Assembly: GCA_023014365.1 (NCBI GenBank)
Contig: JAEBUN010000049.1
Location: forward strand, 62,001-126,000
Length of the DNA stretch: 64,000 nucleotides
Source: Lepiota brunneoincarnata
Taxonomy: Eukaryota; Basidiomycota; Agaricomycetes; Agaricales; Agaricaceae
Direction of reading: 5' to 3'
In this document: positions 1-10,866 of the stretch, in pieces
How positions within the stretch are numbered: the first letter of the stretch is position 1
Layout of the letters: every line of letters begins with the position of its first letter
Made by a program: the position numbers and the translations under genes
The notes under the pieces: generated by a model
The model's database searches: none
What the model saw: only the letters and a program-made list of their open reading frames with translations
What the model was told of the DNA's origin: nothing

Positions 1-1500
1 CCGTATTCCATTGATGTCGTGTTGGTACAGGACAGCTCCTGATGCAAATTTGGAAGCATCAGCTTCTATTTTGAAGGGTTTTGTGGAGTCGGGCATGAGA
101 AGTACCAGTTCCTTTAAGAATTCGTTCTTGAGTGTTTCGAACGCTTTCTGTTGTTCTTCTTTCCATTCAAATTTGTTCGACTTGGAAAGGAGTTGGTTCA
201 GGGGTTTGGTGTGGTGTGAGTAGCTGCGGATGAACTTCCTGTAGAAGTTACAGAATCTGATGAATTTCCGAATGTGTCAGACTGTTTTCGGCACTGGCCA
301 GTCTTCTATTCCTTTGAGTTTTCCGGGATCCATTTTGATCTCGTCTGGCGTGATTATCATGCTGAGATATTCAAGTTGTTGTTTGTTGAACTTGCATTTC
401 TCTGTTTTGAGGTAGAGGTCGTTTTCCTGCAGGATTTGCAGTACTTTTTCCATAAGTCAGTCGGTTTCTTCCTGAGTTTTACTGTAGATTAGGATATCAT
501 CCATATAGATGATGATTCCTCCTTTTTCCATTATTTCAGAGAATAGTGTGTCCATCATGTGTTGGAACGTTGCGGGACTATTGCAGAGTCCGAAAAACAT
601 AACAGTCAGTTCGAAAAGACCCATGGGAGTCTTGAATGCTGCTTTCCATTGATCGCCATCTTTGATTCTGATGTTATTGTATCCGAGGTGGATGTCAAGC
701 TTAGTAAAATACTTAGCTCCTTTGAGTTTATCCATGATAGAGGAAATCATGGGGATTGGGTATGCATTTTTGACAGTGTGATTGTTTAGATAACGATAGT
801 CTTGGCAGGGTTGGAGGTCTCCTCCTTTCTTGGCAACAAAGAAGAAGGGTGATGCCATAGGGGATTTTGAGGGGCAGATGTACCCTTTTCGGAGGTTTTC
901 ATCTATAAATTCCTTTAGTGCTTTTTCTTTGGCAGGTGCCACTTGATAAGGTTTCATTGATTTTGCTTCAAATGTTGGTTTTAATTTGATTTCGTGATCC
1001 AACCTTCTTGATGGTGGGAACTGTTCGGATGCTTTTTTGTTGAATATTTTAGCCCATTGGGTGAATGTCTGAGGGATCTTGGGTGGTTCTTTGTTTGATT
1101 CCAGTTGTTTTCCTTTTTGGTTTGGCGATTTTGGCAGGTTGTGTTGCTCATTGTGGAGTGTTGTGGCATGTGTCGCTTTGGTGTTTACTTCTAATGGGGT
1201 TAGAAGCATCGGGTTCATTTCTCTTTCTAAAGAGAAGGTATTGAGGTCAACATTTGACAGGTTGATGTATTCTTCGGGGTTTTCCTCGGGTTGGGAGGTT
1301 TTTCCAGCCATTATGTCCATGGCAATGGAGTTGAGTTTGACAGGTCATCATAGGGTTCTGAGAAGTTTGGAAAAGTCCTGGTGGTCGATTTGGGGTTTCC
1401 AAGAGAATGTCTTGGTCTTCCAATTGATGTCGGGATTGTATTGTTCCAACCAGGGAAATCCGATGATGAGGTCTTTCTCACCAGTGTTTGTGATGTACGC

Positions 1501-2803
1501 TGATATGCCGATTTCACGCCTATACATGAATTCTGTACTCTGGAACAATTCTCTACATAGAATCATTGGCTATATCATTAAAGAACTCTATAGAGGATTG
1601 GTACTATATCCCATAGTAGCCAGTTCGACCGAACTGAGGATATTCAAGCCTTGGAAGTGTTCAAACCAGCTCATTATCACTAAGCTTAGTGAATCAAGCT
1701 ATCAGAACGCTCTCCGGAGGGATTCAGGGCTTTACATAGCCTATTGAGTATACCCCGGTCGCATCAAGGGACCTTACGAGCAGTTTTCTGATGAACCCGA
1801 ATGCATTTGAACATAAAAGAATGTACCTAGCGGCTGTCGCAGGCATATTATGTCTATAGCGAGTTCAATAATGATGACCAGACCACGGAACGGAACGTCC
1901 AATGTTCGGGAGGCAATACCCGATGCCCAAAACCCTAGAAATATCAAAGACTCCTAATTAACAAGTGCTTTGGGGGTCCCGGCACTTTGGCATACTGCTT
2001 AACTGAGATTAATTACAACGGATCAAGGAATTGTCCATCCGCTATACATTCCGATCATAATTGATCCAGAAACTTAACGCGCTCGCATGGACGCAGAATA
2101 ATGCAGACGAGCACGGAACACGTCTGGCTGGATTGCCATTCATTAATCAGAGAAAAACCCATAACCCAGGGTGAGGTAGAAATGCTGCCAAACCTTCCAA
2201 AATGTTCTACAGTGCCTGTAACAATTAAGCTTATTGTTTTCTATTTCATATTTACTATCTCTCATATGTATCCAAACAATATAAATACGGTCACACTTGT
2301 TTGTGAAGAAGGAGGAGGTCTCACCCCCGCTTCCACACGCAAGTCTGCGAGCCATGATCAAGAACGGTTTCAGAGGGCTATTTAGTGTGCGTCGTTAAGT
2401 GTGATTTCTTCGGTCGTCGACCAACCCAGAGACAGAGACAGAGACCAGAGTTTAGAGTTTAGAGTTCCAGAGTGCTAGAGACAGAGACAGAGACAGAGAC
2501 CAGAGTTCAGAGACCAGAGACCAGAGACCAGAGACCCAGCGCTTTGAATTGGCAGGGATTGTCCTTTCATTGTTGCACTGTACGGCTAAGATAACTTCAA
2601 CAGCTGTTCGTTAACCTCTAAAAACACTACTCTCTTGAATTTCGCTATCAGAACGCACCCCCAGAACACCCTAAAAGACGAAACTGTTCATTATCTATCT
2701 CATTCCACTTGTATTAGCTTAAGCTTATCGAATTGCGGCTAAGCTTAGTGAAAACAAGCCCACTATCTATATTTAAAACAACGAAAGTTTCTCCACCTTT
2801 TCA
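1501..2803 (+). repeat. Solo LTR, family 1, copy 1 (in the gypsy protease)
   Basis: This 1303-bp unit starts TGATATGCC, ends CTTTTCA and is flanked by the 4-bp duplication acgc (1497-1500 and 2804-2807). A second copy lies at 50615-51915 with its own 4-bp duplication. No protein is coded. A TATA box (2280-2287) stands upstream of a cagaga-rich minisatellite, which suggests plus orientation, although the TGA/TCA tips read the same on both strands. Only TG...CA and the 4-bp duplication identify it as an LTR, and no internal region of this family is in the window. Confidence 0.8.
2424..2540 (+). repeat. Compound cagagac minisatellite inside solo LTR
   Basis: Short units cagaga, cagagac, ccagagtt and ccagagac are tandemly mixed over about 115 bp, roughly 140 bp after the TATA box. 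The same array, with small unit changes, is in the sister LTR at about 51538-51655, so it belongs to the LTR family and is not locus-specific. Confidence 0.8.
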
Positions 2804-3187
2804 ACGCTTCTAGCGTGCAGTCTCTTCCATCGATGATGGTTCTGATTTTGATGTATTCATGGATCTTGCCATGTTGATTATCAGTTCCGTCAACATTACT
2901 GAGTGGAATTGGTTGGTCTAGCCATTTGGTTTGATAACCATGCCGTTCAACAACTTTGTGGGATATGAAATTCCCTTGGGCTCCTGAGTCTATCAGGGTG
3001 GTGATGGCCACGGGTTTTGATGTCCATTCACTCCAAATCTTGATGGGTAAGAAAAGGGATCATTTATTCGGGGATAGTCATAATTGTACAGAGTTTATCG
3101 AGAAAGTGTCCTTCTGGGAGTGAGAGTACGAAATGTCCTTCTGAGTTCTGGAACGTGCAGGGGTACATCAGTCGACAGCATTCCTTT

Positions 3188-4936
3188 TTAAAAATCCTGG
3201 AATGGATGCATCTCTGGGTCCTCGGCTAGCATGGAGTGGAGTTTTTGTTGGAGTTTGGGGTCAAGATCATCGACCATTTGGTGCATCTGGGATGCAACTT
3301 CTGTGACGGCAAGGGAATACTTGCATTGTGGTGATTGTTGGGCATTCCGGTTTGGAAATCTGGGACGAGTGTTTTGTTGTCTGGGAAAAGGACGATTGGG
3401 GTTTCTTGCAGGACAAGGAGGATTGGTACACATTCCTGGGAATTGTCTGGCTGGTGGTGGTTGAGGGCATTTACTGACCCAATGATCTTTGGCTCCACAT
3501 TGGAAGCATTCTTGGTTTTGGTATGATTTCATTTGTTGTCTGGTGACAACAGCATCTAGCTCCAATGGTTCTTGAGTGGAGTCTTCTTTGGCATATTCCG
3601 GTTGGGGTATTTTGGGATAAGGATCTTCAAATCCTTCTTCTACTGTCACATGGTCTATTTCCATGGCATGTGGATCTTGTGGGGTGAAGTGTGGAGCATT
3701 ACTCCTTTGATAGAATTGTGTGTAAGGGACATTGTTATTTGGATGGCTTGGTCCACGGTTGGGTTGGTATTGGTTCCTTTGGGGAAACGTGTTCCTAGGG
3801 GTGCCATAGAGGGCATTGATTTGGCAGAAGTTGTTGTCGAGTTTATTAGCTCGGGTGTACCAAGCAGTGATAGTTGTCGGAGGGTTTTCCGATTCATCGA
3901 TTTTCATGGCAATACGGCGATCGATTGCCTTGCGGTATAAATCGATTAGGGTGCGATCTTCATTGAGTCCAGATTGGCAGACAAGTTCCTTGAACTGAGC
4001 ATTGAATTCAGTCATTGGTTTGCCTGCTTGGTGTAGGGTTTGAAGTCTGGTATGCGCATATGCATGTTCATCTGCCGGGGTGAAGTCAGCTCTGAGCTGG
4101 GCAGTGAAGTTGTCCCATGACTCCATGGCTATGGGTTGCCCTTGTTGAGTTTGGGCATTTCTCTCATGGAGGTATTGTCTAGCCCAGGCTCGGGCATCTC
4201 CTGATTGCATTGTTGAAAGGATGAATAGAGTCCTAGCAAGGTTGGCGTTGTAAGTGGTCACATTGGCGAGCACATAAACTTCACATTGGAAGATCCAATC
4301 TTCAAATAGTCTTCTAGTTCCATCAAAGGCAATGGGTTTGAGGAGTCCTAACTCCTTTGGGGTAGGTGTGGTGGCCATTATTTGTAATTGTCCAGGTGGC
4401 AGCGGTGATGATGGTGGTGGGGGTTGTGTTGGTTGTAGAGGAGGAGCCGGTAGGGCTAAGGGTATGGTTGGCATGGGTAGTGCAGGTGGTTGTGGATCAG
4501 GATCTGATTGGTTGTTGTCTGTTATATAGACGTTGGAGTCGTTATCTGCTGGGGGAGTTCTTCCCTGATTTACTGCGTATTCATGGGGTGTGAGTAAGTT
4601 TTCTTCCAATTTGGAAAGTTCTCTTGGTTGCTTGAGGGTGTATTCAAGTCTTTGAAATTTGTAGTTGTTTAATGGATCTACTTTAGCACGGTATTCTTCG
4701 GCTTGTTTGTGTCTTCTTTCTTCTTGTTTGTAGTGTTCCTTTAGTTCTCTTTTGTGTTGTGTTCTTTGTCGTTCTGCTAGTTTGTCAGCAAAACTTGTTT
4801 GTGTATGTGTTGATGTACTTGGAGTGGATGAGTTGAATGGAGATGGAGGATAGAATGGGGATGGTGTTTGAGTGGGGATAGGGTTTCTTCTGGGATCCAG
4901 GTTTTGGGTTCCTGATCCTGAGATTCTACTTCTCAA
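3188..4936 (-). CDS. gag: gypsy Gag polyprotein
   Basis: The open frame codes for about 582 residues: a Pro/Ser/Thr-rich N-terminus, a Lys/Glu-rich coiled stretch (about 55-85), a Pro-rich linker, a retrotransposon Gag core around residues 195-360, and a zinc knuckle CFQCGAKDHWVSKC (CX2CX4HX4C) near residue 478. Gag packages the element RNA. The frame opens at a TTG codon just after an in-frame stop, so the true start is uncertain; translation may begin at a later ATG or the copy may have lost its start. The protease follows in a different frame. Confidence 0.85.
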   Translation of the reverse strand: MRSRISGSGTQNLDPRRNPIPTQTPSPFYPPSPFNSSTPSTSTHTQTSFADKLAERQRTQHKRELKEHYKQEERRHKQAEEYRAKVDPLNNYKFQRLEYTLKQPRELSKLEENLLTPHEYAVNQGRTPPADNDSNVYITDNNQSDPDPQPPALPMPTIPLALPAPPLQPTQPPPPSSPLPPGQLQIMATTPTPKELGLLKPIAFDGTRRLFEDWIFQCEVYVLANVTTYNANLARTLFILSTMQSGDARAWARQYLHERNAQTQQGQPIAMESWDNFTAQLRADFTPADEHAYAHTRLQTLHQAGKPMTEFNAQFKELVCQSGLNEDRTLIDLYRKAIDRRIAMKIDESENPPTTITAWYTRANKLDNNFCQINALYGTPRNTFPQRNQYQPNRGPSHPNNNVPYTQFYQRSNAPHFTPQDPHAMEIDHVTVEEGFEDPYPKIPQPEYAKEDSTQEPLELDAVVTRQQMKSYQNQECFQCGAKDHWVSKCPQPPPARQFPGMCTNPPCPARNPNRPFPRQQNTRPRFPNRNAQQSPQCKYSLAVTEVASQMHQMVDDLDPKLQQKLHSMLAEDPEMHPFQDF

Positions 4937-5345
4937 TTTGGGAGGAGGTGATGGAGTTTCTCAGGCCAAGAACTTCTTTGGAGGCGTGGTGGCAGTTGTC
5001 TAGCAATCGATTATCGCTAGAAGAATGAAAAATTGGGTTGTGATGATGGATATCCCTGAATATAGGTTCCATGATCTGACAATGCAACAGTGGCAGGGGC
5101 ACGTGATACATTCAAGTTCTAGAGTGATGATTTGGTAGGCAATGAGGGTGGTAGTGGAAGTGAAAATGAAAATGAGTAGGTAAGCCAGGTCTTCTGGTGG
5201 GGAGAGGTTGAGGGACGAAGCAATGGCTACACAGAGTGGCGATTTTCTTTTGTACGTCATTTTGAACGACCAGGGTACCTCGACGTGTTCAGTACGTCAG
5301 TAGAGCAGAGCAGAGTAGAGGGCGAGCAAGAGATAAGCAGCAGAG

Positions 5346-5357
5346 TATCTTAGTGTT
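5346..5357 (-). promoter_or_regulatory. Self-priming primer-binding site
   Basis: The 12 bases just inside the LTR (plus strand TATCTTAGTGTT) are an exact inverted match to plus AACACTAAGATA at 5517-5528, the predicted start of the element's mRNA about 30 bp after its TATA box. This is the layout of Tf1/sushi-type elements, whose mRNA 5' end folds back to prime minus-strand synthesis. No typical tRNA-complementary TGG motif is present. Confidence 0.75.
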
Positions 5358-5358
5358 T

Positions 5359-5742
5359 TGTTACCTGGGTTAGGGGTTCGCTCTTGAGTAGCACGGGGTT
5401 CAACACAGGATGTCTATACAGACTTGGTCCTGTCCTACTGAGCATGACTTAGAGACGACGGAGCACTATAAGTCCAGCTAGTTATGGCAAAGAGGTATAG
5501 GAGGCAAGAACTTTATAACACTAAGATAAGGATACAAGGTATTGTACTGTATCCTTATATACTTCTAAGTGTGGCTGTACTCCTACTATAATAGTCCAGA
5601 CCAAGGTAACTATGAGTCAGAGATAAGAAACACAAGGCATGTGGTAAGAATCATCCTTCTGATGTATACTACTGATAGTTTCATAGTGACATGGGAAATA
5701 TAGCTAAAAATATCTGTCCTTCTGATAGGATTTCTGATAACA
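5359..5742 (-). repeat. 5' LTR of the first gypsy element
   Basis: The minus-strand LTR starts TGTTATCAG and ends GGTAACA, so TGTTA/TAACA form the inverted tips. A TATA box (minus TATATAAGG, plus 5553-5561) lies about 30 bp before the stretch at 5517-5528 that pairs with the PBS. Its 3' edge aligns with the LTR edge of the gypsy element at 30119-30448, which supports this boundary. The 5' edge rests only on the TG tip and on where homology to the neighbouring relic ends. Confidence 0.75.
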
Positions 5743-6038
5743 ATTACAATTGCCACCCATGCTATATATATACATAGTGGTCTGCGCACAGACTGGGTAA
5801 CCAAATACTACGATAGCTACCAGTAATAACGTATGCAAACAATAGACAAACAACTAATAGTAATAAGTCGCCTGTGGATTGGGCTTGGGGATGGGGGTGG
5901 CCAAAGGCTGAGACCAGGCTCAGGTATTGGGCATCGGCTAGGGAGGCCAAGCCCAGATGTCCAACCACAGGTCCCTAGGCATACCTTGCATAAGGGGGGG
6001 CATATGCTGCCAGTCCCCTTACAACTGGTACCTTGAAA
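5743..6038 (-). repeat. LTR relic related to the LTR at 45546-45951
   Basis: Read on the minus strand, this matches the LTR at 45546: an aaggggac start, the ccccccttatgcaagg block, the gtctgtgcgcag block and a TATA-like tatatatata near its end. Homology stops close to 5743, exactly where the gypsy 5' LTR begins, so the gypsy element probably inserted into this older LTR and separated or removed the rest of it. Confidence 0.6.
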
Positions 6039-6840
6039 TGTTACTATGAGAGTCTGGAATGGAACTAAAAATAAATTGGGACTGGTTTTTGGAAATAATG
6101 AAGACTGGTACCCCATGATACAAAGCAGATGACTATGATGGACTTGGGAATGCAGATGTAGGGTAGTTATTCTGCCAACAGGAGGACCAGCACCTATAAG
6201 TCTTTCAATTTCCCATAATTGAATATATTTCTCCATATTTCTGTATATTTCATATTATTTGTCACTTTGTACTATAAATTACTGGTGGGTTCAATGAAAA
6301 GAGCAGAGAGCTCTTGACCTTGAATTCCTACCTACCTTGTATAATTTGGTGTGAATATAACAGGTTTTATAACAGGCTTCTCTCAGATTAGATATTGAGT
6401 TACTTTAACTCTATTGAACTTGTGATCGGGTGGTTGTTATGGTAATAACTACTATGACTCAGATGATGCGTTATGGTAATGTTGATTTCTGGTCAGATTA
6501 CAAGTCAGATATATATATATTGGGCTACAGTAGCCTTCAGAGATCAGTAGCAATCACAGTTATTGGATAGTTTGCATATGGAATACATAACTATTCAACC
6601 TGTCAGCATTAGAATGTGTATGGTACACTTCAGCACCAATTCTCTCCTATCACCTCCAGTGGCAAGCCACCTAAGACTTTTCTGAGTCTTCTTTAATTAA
6701 TTGAAACTCCATAAATTCATACAGAGGGTAGTTATGCACCTTAGGAGATTTATATGTGCAACATTTGAGTTGATACTTAAGCAGTGGATAGTTTATCCAT
6801 TTTTTCCTTTTAACTACAAAATCCCTCTATTAGCAACTAA
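6039..6840. other. Unassigned AT-rich stretch
   Basis: No gene can be supported here. Short open frames exist on the minus strand at 6039-6236 but show no recognisable motif. The right end meets the decayed NACHT gene in what should be its last intron, so the missing NACHT terminal exon has been replaced by this sequence. Confidence 0.4.
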
Positions 6841-7613
6841 CGGAAGGAATCACCCAAAGATGATCATTGGCCCAAGTAACTGATTGGCCAACCCAAACAA
6901 TGTTCAGCTTATTATGCCACTCTGACTTTGGAAGATATGATATATCAGCTAAATGGGCTGATCAGAAAAGCACAAAGCACACCTTATCACACAGTCATCA
7001 CACAAAAGCTCTGAATTTTGAAGTTGATATACAGGACTCAACAACATGGAGGGAGCAAAAATCAAGTTCAAGAATCATGCCAAGTAAACCCAGACCTGTG
7101 ACTCCTCCAGAATTGATACAGACAGTCCATATGTGAGCAGCAGTGAATGCATAAACATGCTCAGCAGCCAATAGATCCAGAGGATCATGCAATAGCCAAT
7201 GCAATTGTATTGAGTCTCTAAAAAAGAATGACTCTGGCATACAAAGCATCTGCAAACAATTCTGTGCAATTGTCAAGTTGAACTAGACTAATGTAAATTG
7301 CCACAGAGTAGGATTCATGAGATTTTGAACACAAAATTGTCTTGAATGCAAGGAAGATATCAAATAATCAACAAATGAGGCATAGTAGGATGCTAAGGGA
7401 TGCCTGTTAGCTTCATCAGGTAAGGAGAAATTGATAACAGAGTACAGCATCCACATTGCAGCATAGAAGCTGGTAGGAGTAATTCCTAGCAGAACGCCAA
7501 TAGCCTGGGGTGTGGCTGATAGACTTGTTGGATGGAAATGAAGGACATGAGCCATAAGCAATCAATATGTTGTTGGCCAAACATCATCAGGAATACAGGA
7601 GAGTATTTCTGTA

Positions 7614-7820
7614 CAGTGACCCACAAAACCGTTCCAATGTTTTGTACTTTTGACTTAAAGTAGTAATAGCTCAGTAAATAAAATAGCTAAATTTGTGAAT
7701 ATATTTATAAACATAGCCAAATATGTCATATCTGATCCTGCAAAGTCGCGTTATGTAATACTTCTAAATGAGGCAATTATGAATTTTGTAATCATTTTAA
7801 GTCATTGGAACGGTTTTGTC
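7614..7820 (+). repeat. Left inverted repeat of Tc1 element 1
   Basis: The outer motif ACAAAACCGTTCCAATG (about 7623-7639) is repeated in inverse orientation at the inner edge (7803-7820). The right repeat at 9013-9219 has the same arrangement, giving four presumed transposase-binding motifs per element. Confidence 0.85.
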
Positions 7821-7962
7821 AATAGTAATTTTTAATACTAATCCAAGCAATCACATGACTCCGTTGATTGTGAATCAACAAGATCATGTGACCACGTGTC
7901 TTTGACATATAAATAGATGTGCTGACAGCCATGTCCCATCATTCTCAACCCCCCTACCTACC

Positions 7963-8979
7963 ATGAAGCCATTATCTTCTACTCTAAAGCAAACCATCCT
8001 CTCTTTGCTAAATTCTCATCATTCCTATACTAAAATTGAGGCAATTACTGGTGTTGGGCGCAGTACCATATCCAGGCTAGCCTCTAAAAATTGTTCCAGC
8101 CTTACTAAATCACTTGGAGGACGTCCTTCAAAACTCTCTACCACTAATATTCAGCATGCTATCCATCTTATCTCTGCTGGCAAGGCTGAAACTGCTGTAG
8201 ATATAGCCAAATCTCTTGCTCCCATCATTGGGACATCAGTCTCTTCACAGACTGTAGCAAGGCATCTCAAACAGGCAGGAATGAAGGCTGTAGTCAAGCA
8301 AAAAAAGCCTTTACTCTCTGACAAGCATAGGAGGGCTAGGCTGGAGTTTGCTCTGACACACCAGCATTGGACTATGGAGGACTGGAAGCTGGTTGTATGG
8401 TCTGATGAGACCAAAATTAATCGTTTGGGGTCAGATGGGAGGAAGTGGGGATGGAAAAAGAAGGGAGAGGGGCTTAGTGAAAGATTGGTCAAGGGAACTC
8501 TGAAGTATGGAGGAGGATCAGTGATGGTTTGGGGCTGTATGCTGTGGGATGGCCCAGGCTATGCAGTGAGGATTGATGGAAGGATGGATGCAGAGTTGTT
8601 TGTGCAAATTTTGGAGGAAGATTTGAAGAAGAGTCTCCGGTGGTACAAGCTTAAACCCCGAGATATTATCTTTCAGCAAGATAATGACCCCAAACACAAG
8701 AGTACACTGGCCAAAGAATGGTTTCAAAAAAATCATTTTAGGCTCCTAACCTAACCAGCACAGTCACCTGACCTCAATCCCATTGAACACTTATGGGAAT
8801 ATGTGAAGAGAAAGTTGGGAGAGTATGAATCTCCTCCCAAGGGTATGGAGGAGTTGTGGCAGAGGGTAGAAAAGGAGTGGGATGCTATTCCAGCTTCTGA
8901 GTGTCAGAAGTTAATTGAAAGTATGCCTAGAAGAGTAGCAGCTGTACTCAAAGCCAGGGGGGGCTACTCTAAGTACTAG
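7963..8979 (+). pseudogene. Tc1/mariner DD34E transposase with one in-frame stop
   Basis: The frame begins at ATG 7963 and ends KARGGYSKY-stop at 8979, about 338 codons, normal for Tc1. An N-terminal helix-turn-helix (KIEAITGVGRSTISRLAS, residues about 21-40) precedes the DDE core: D in VVWSDETKIN, D in IFQQDNDPKH, and E in SPDLNPIEHLW, with 34 residues between the second D and E. The only visible lesion is TAA at 8752-8754, a position where relatives normally have Trp. The protein would cut and paste the element at TA. One stop in an otherwise clean frame suggests recent loss. Confidence 0.9.
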
Positions 8980-10156
8980 AAATAATAGGATAGCCTAGTA
9001 TAATATGTCATTGACAAAACCGTTCCAATGACTTAAAATGATTACAAAATTCATAATTGCCTAATTTGGAAGTATTACATGACGCAACTTTGCAGAGTCA
9101 GATATGACATATTTGGCTATGTTTATCAATATATTCACAAATATGGCTATTTTATTTACTGAGCTATTACTACTTTAAGTCAAAAGTACAAAACATTGGA
9201 ACGGTTTTGTGGGTCACTGTATGTAGCTGATCAAGGATCTCCATTGGGCTGCACTGTCCAACTGCAAGAGAATGTTGGATCACAGAGAGAACCATCTTAA
9301 GCCATTTGTTGGATGTCTGCAAGTTGGTACCCCTGACATACTTGAAGATAGTACTGGAAAAGGCAAAGAGGCCTAAACTCTTGTTGATAATATACTCAAT
9401 GGCATCCTCAGGTGGCCAGTATCCATCAGCATCTTCTTTAATACAATTGCAGTGCTTCTCATGTATCTCTTGGAAGTGGGTATAAATGAATCTTGCATTA
9501 TCATTCTGAGACTCCACTATGTCAATCACCAGCTTCTCTCTCCAGCACTGTATTGCAAAATCAGCCCAAGAGAGGGTATGGATTAGGTAAGGCTTCTGTT
9601 GACTGCATACTATCCAGATGATTGGAACTGATTTCTGAGATAGTATGAGATCATTGATCAACTCAATGATATGTAATTGGGCCTGATCCCCTCAACACTC
9701 ATTGAAGCCATCAAGAATAATGAGATACTTTGTGTAGCTTGGCAAGGAATCCAATGGCTCAACAATAAGCTTTTGGAACTGGATATGTGGAGCCTTTTTC
9801 AACAGGTCTAGGTCAGCACCTAGCTGCTTTGCAACTCTAGGTAGGTATTCTGGGAACCAGACAGCAAGTTGGTATACAATAGTGATGAAGACTAACTAGG
9901 GATTATGGTGCCCATTGGACCTGAAGAAGAAGAATGCAGCACCCAGGCAACCCTTCTCTACAGTAAATTCTGCAAGAGTTTGCTCAACTGCTGATTTTCT
10001 AACACTGGCAGGTCCATGGAGCCATAACATATCCCAGGTGCACTTATCATCAAGGATCCATTCAAGCACCTTGGTAATGAGGGCTGTACATGTTATGGAA
10101 TAGCACTGAGGAGGAGGGTACTGAGCAGAGGAGTCAACATTGGCACCTTGTGTCAT

Positions 10157-10866
10157 TTCATATGATAGGGCCTTGAGGACTAGACAATTGGCTGATCAGT
10201 CTAAATCTTGATTTGTATATCTTACATAGGAGACTCATACTAGGCTTCCCTTGCTCAATATTATTTATGGTCATTAGTTTATACACAGTTATGGTCACTG
10301 CTCTGTTGAATATCATATTGTTTACATTGAAGTGACTATCTCAAATTATTTCTGGCACTACATAAGTGCATAAACATGGAGGAAGCAGGTAAACAATAAA
10401 TTACCTGCAAGCTTTTGTGCACCATAGCAGGTAGAGCCTATGTTGTTTGGAACATTCCTGAGTTTGATACTGCCTGGTCTAGCAAGCAAACATACACACC
10501 CCCAATAGCTGAAACTGCCTCCTTTAATTTTAACTTGCTCATACCTGGGATCACATCCCAGAGTCCCATTCCTGCAGGAGAGTAATCAGGGGGTTGCTGT
10601 TGAGAGCAATAGGTGTAGAGAATGAAGCTGAATCTGATCCATCATGATAGGCTGGCATCCTGACTGGGTACTCATGATCATGTGTCCACAAGCAACTACT
10701 ACACTTGAATGAGAGATATCCTTTGTTTATGTGCTAAAATATTAGGCAAGGATATCCTCACTGTAAGTATAACAAATATCTAATCATTATCTGACCTCAA
10801 GAAATTGGATATTCATTATATCTATGGTTAGGATACCCTTGTCTAATAGTTTAGCATATAAAAAAA
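10157..10866. other. 5' flank of NACHT pseudogene C, no gene seen
   Basis: The first 100 bp next to 10156 resemble the region upstream of intact gene B, so decayed 5' exons of C may lie here, but splice sites cannot be placed. The rest is CpG-poor and has no supported coding region. Confidence 0.4.

Larger units (their letters stand above)
1..3187 (-). pseudogene. pol: gypsy Pol remnant (protease, RT, start of RNase H)
   Basis: The protease motif LIDSGAQGNFIS is read at about 2940-3000. The protease frame stops at the solo LTR (1501-2803) and resumes at 1500 with residues such as GFPWLEQYNP. RT follows at 457-1320 with FFFVAKKGG, QDYRYLN, FTKLDIHLGYN and the catalytic YMDDILIYS; RNase H-side sequence is broken at 1-456. 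The frame has at least one break between protease and RT in addition to the insertion. Pol would normally supply reverse transcription and integration. Confidence 0.85.
1..5742 (-). mobile_element. Ty3/gypsy LTR retrotransposon, truncated by the left window edge
   Basis: On the minus strand the order is 5' LTR (5359-5742), self-priming PBS, gag, protease, reverse transcriptase and the start of RNase H, which runs off the window at base 1. The 3' LTR is outside the window, so no target-site duplication can be tested. A solo LTR of another family (1501-2803) sits inside the protease region. The RT keeps the YMDD box, but frame breaks exist on both sides of it, so the copy is dead. Its gag and pol resemble those of the gypsy element at 30119-47568, so the two are related families. 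Confidence 0.9.
7614..9219 (+). mobile_element. Tc1/mariner element 1
   Basis: The element is 1606 bp long with 207-bp terminal inverted repeats (7614-7820 and 9013-9219), is flanked by TA on both sides (7612-7613 and 9220-9221) and carries one transposase frame. It lies inside NACHT pseudogene C. Its ends start CAGTGACCCACAAAACC, so it is a different family from the two elements that start CAGTAAGGGAC. Each inverted repeat is itself bounded by inverted copies of a 17-bp motif. Confidence 0.95.
6841..10156 (-). pseudogene. NACHT-ATPase pseudogene C (B-type), split by a Tc1 element
   Basis: Minus-strand pieces at 9896-10156, 9170-9661, 7283-7561 and 6998-7276 line up in order with intact gene B. 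The P-loop has decayed (GPASVRKSA where B has GLAGVGKSA). The sensor stretch reads WIVCSQQKP where B has WMICSRPEP. A Tc1 element (7614-9219) interrupts the body. The penultimate exon survives at about 6845-6910, but the terminal exon is missing. CpG is almost absent, in contrast to B. Confidence 0.88.

Noticed and set aside
1678..1691. Perfect palindrome CACTAAGCTTAGTG
   Set aside because: Present in both solo LTR copies; it looks like part of the LTR sequence and no binding protein can be proposed.
2101..2385. 94-codon frame inside the solo LTR (also at 51214-51498)
   Set aside because: Conserved only because the LTR is conserved; it spans the TATA box and has no motif.
1501..2803. Reading the solo LTR as a DNA transposon because of TGA/TCA ends
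   Set aside because: The inverted similarity stops after three bases, so there is no real terminal inverted repeat; 4-bp duplications and TG/CA ends fit an LTR better.
5817..6236. 139-codon minus frame across the LTR relic
   Set aside because: It runs through a non-coding LTR shared with 45546-45951, so it is not a gene.
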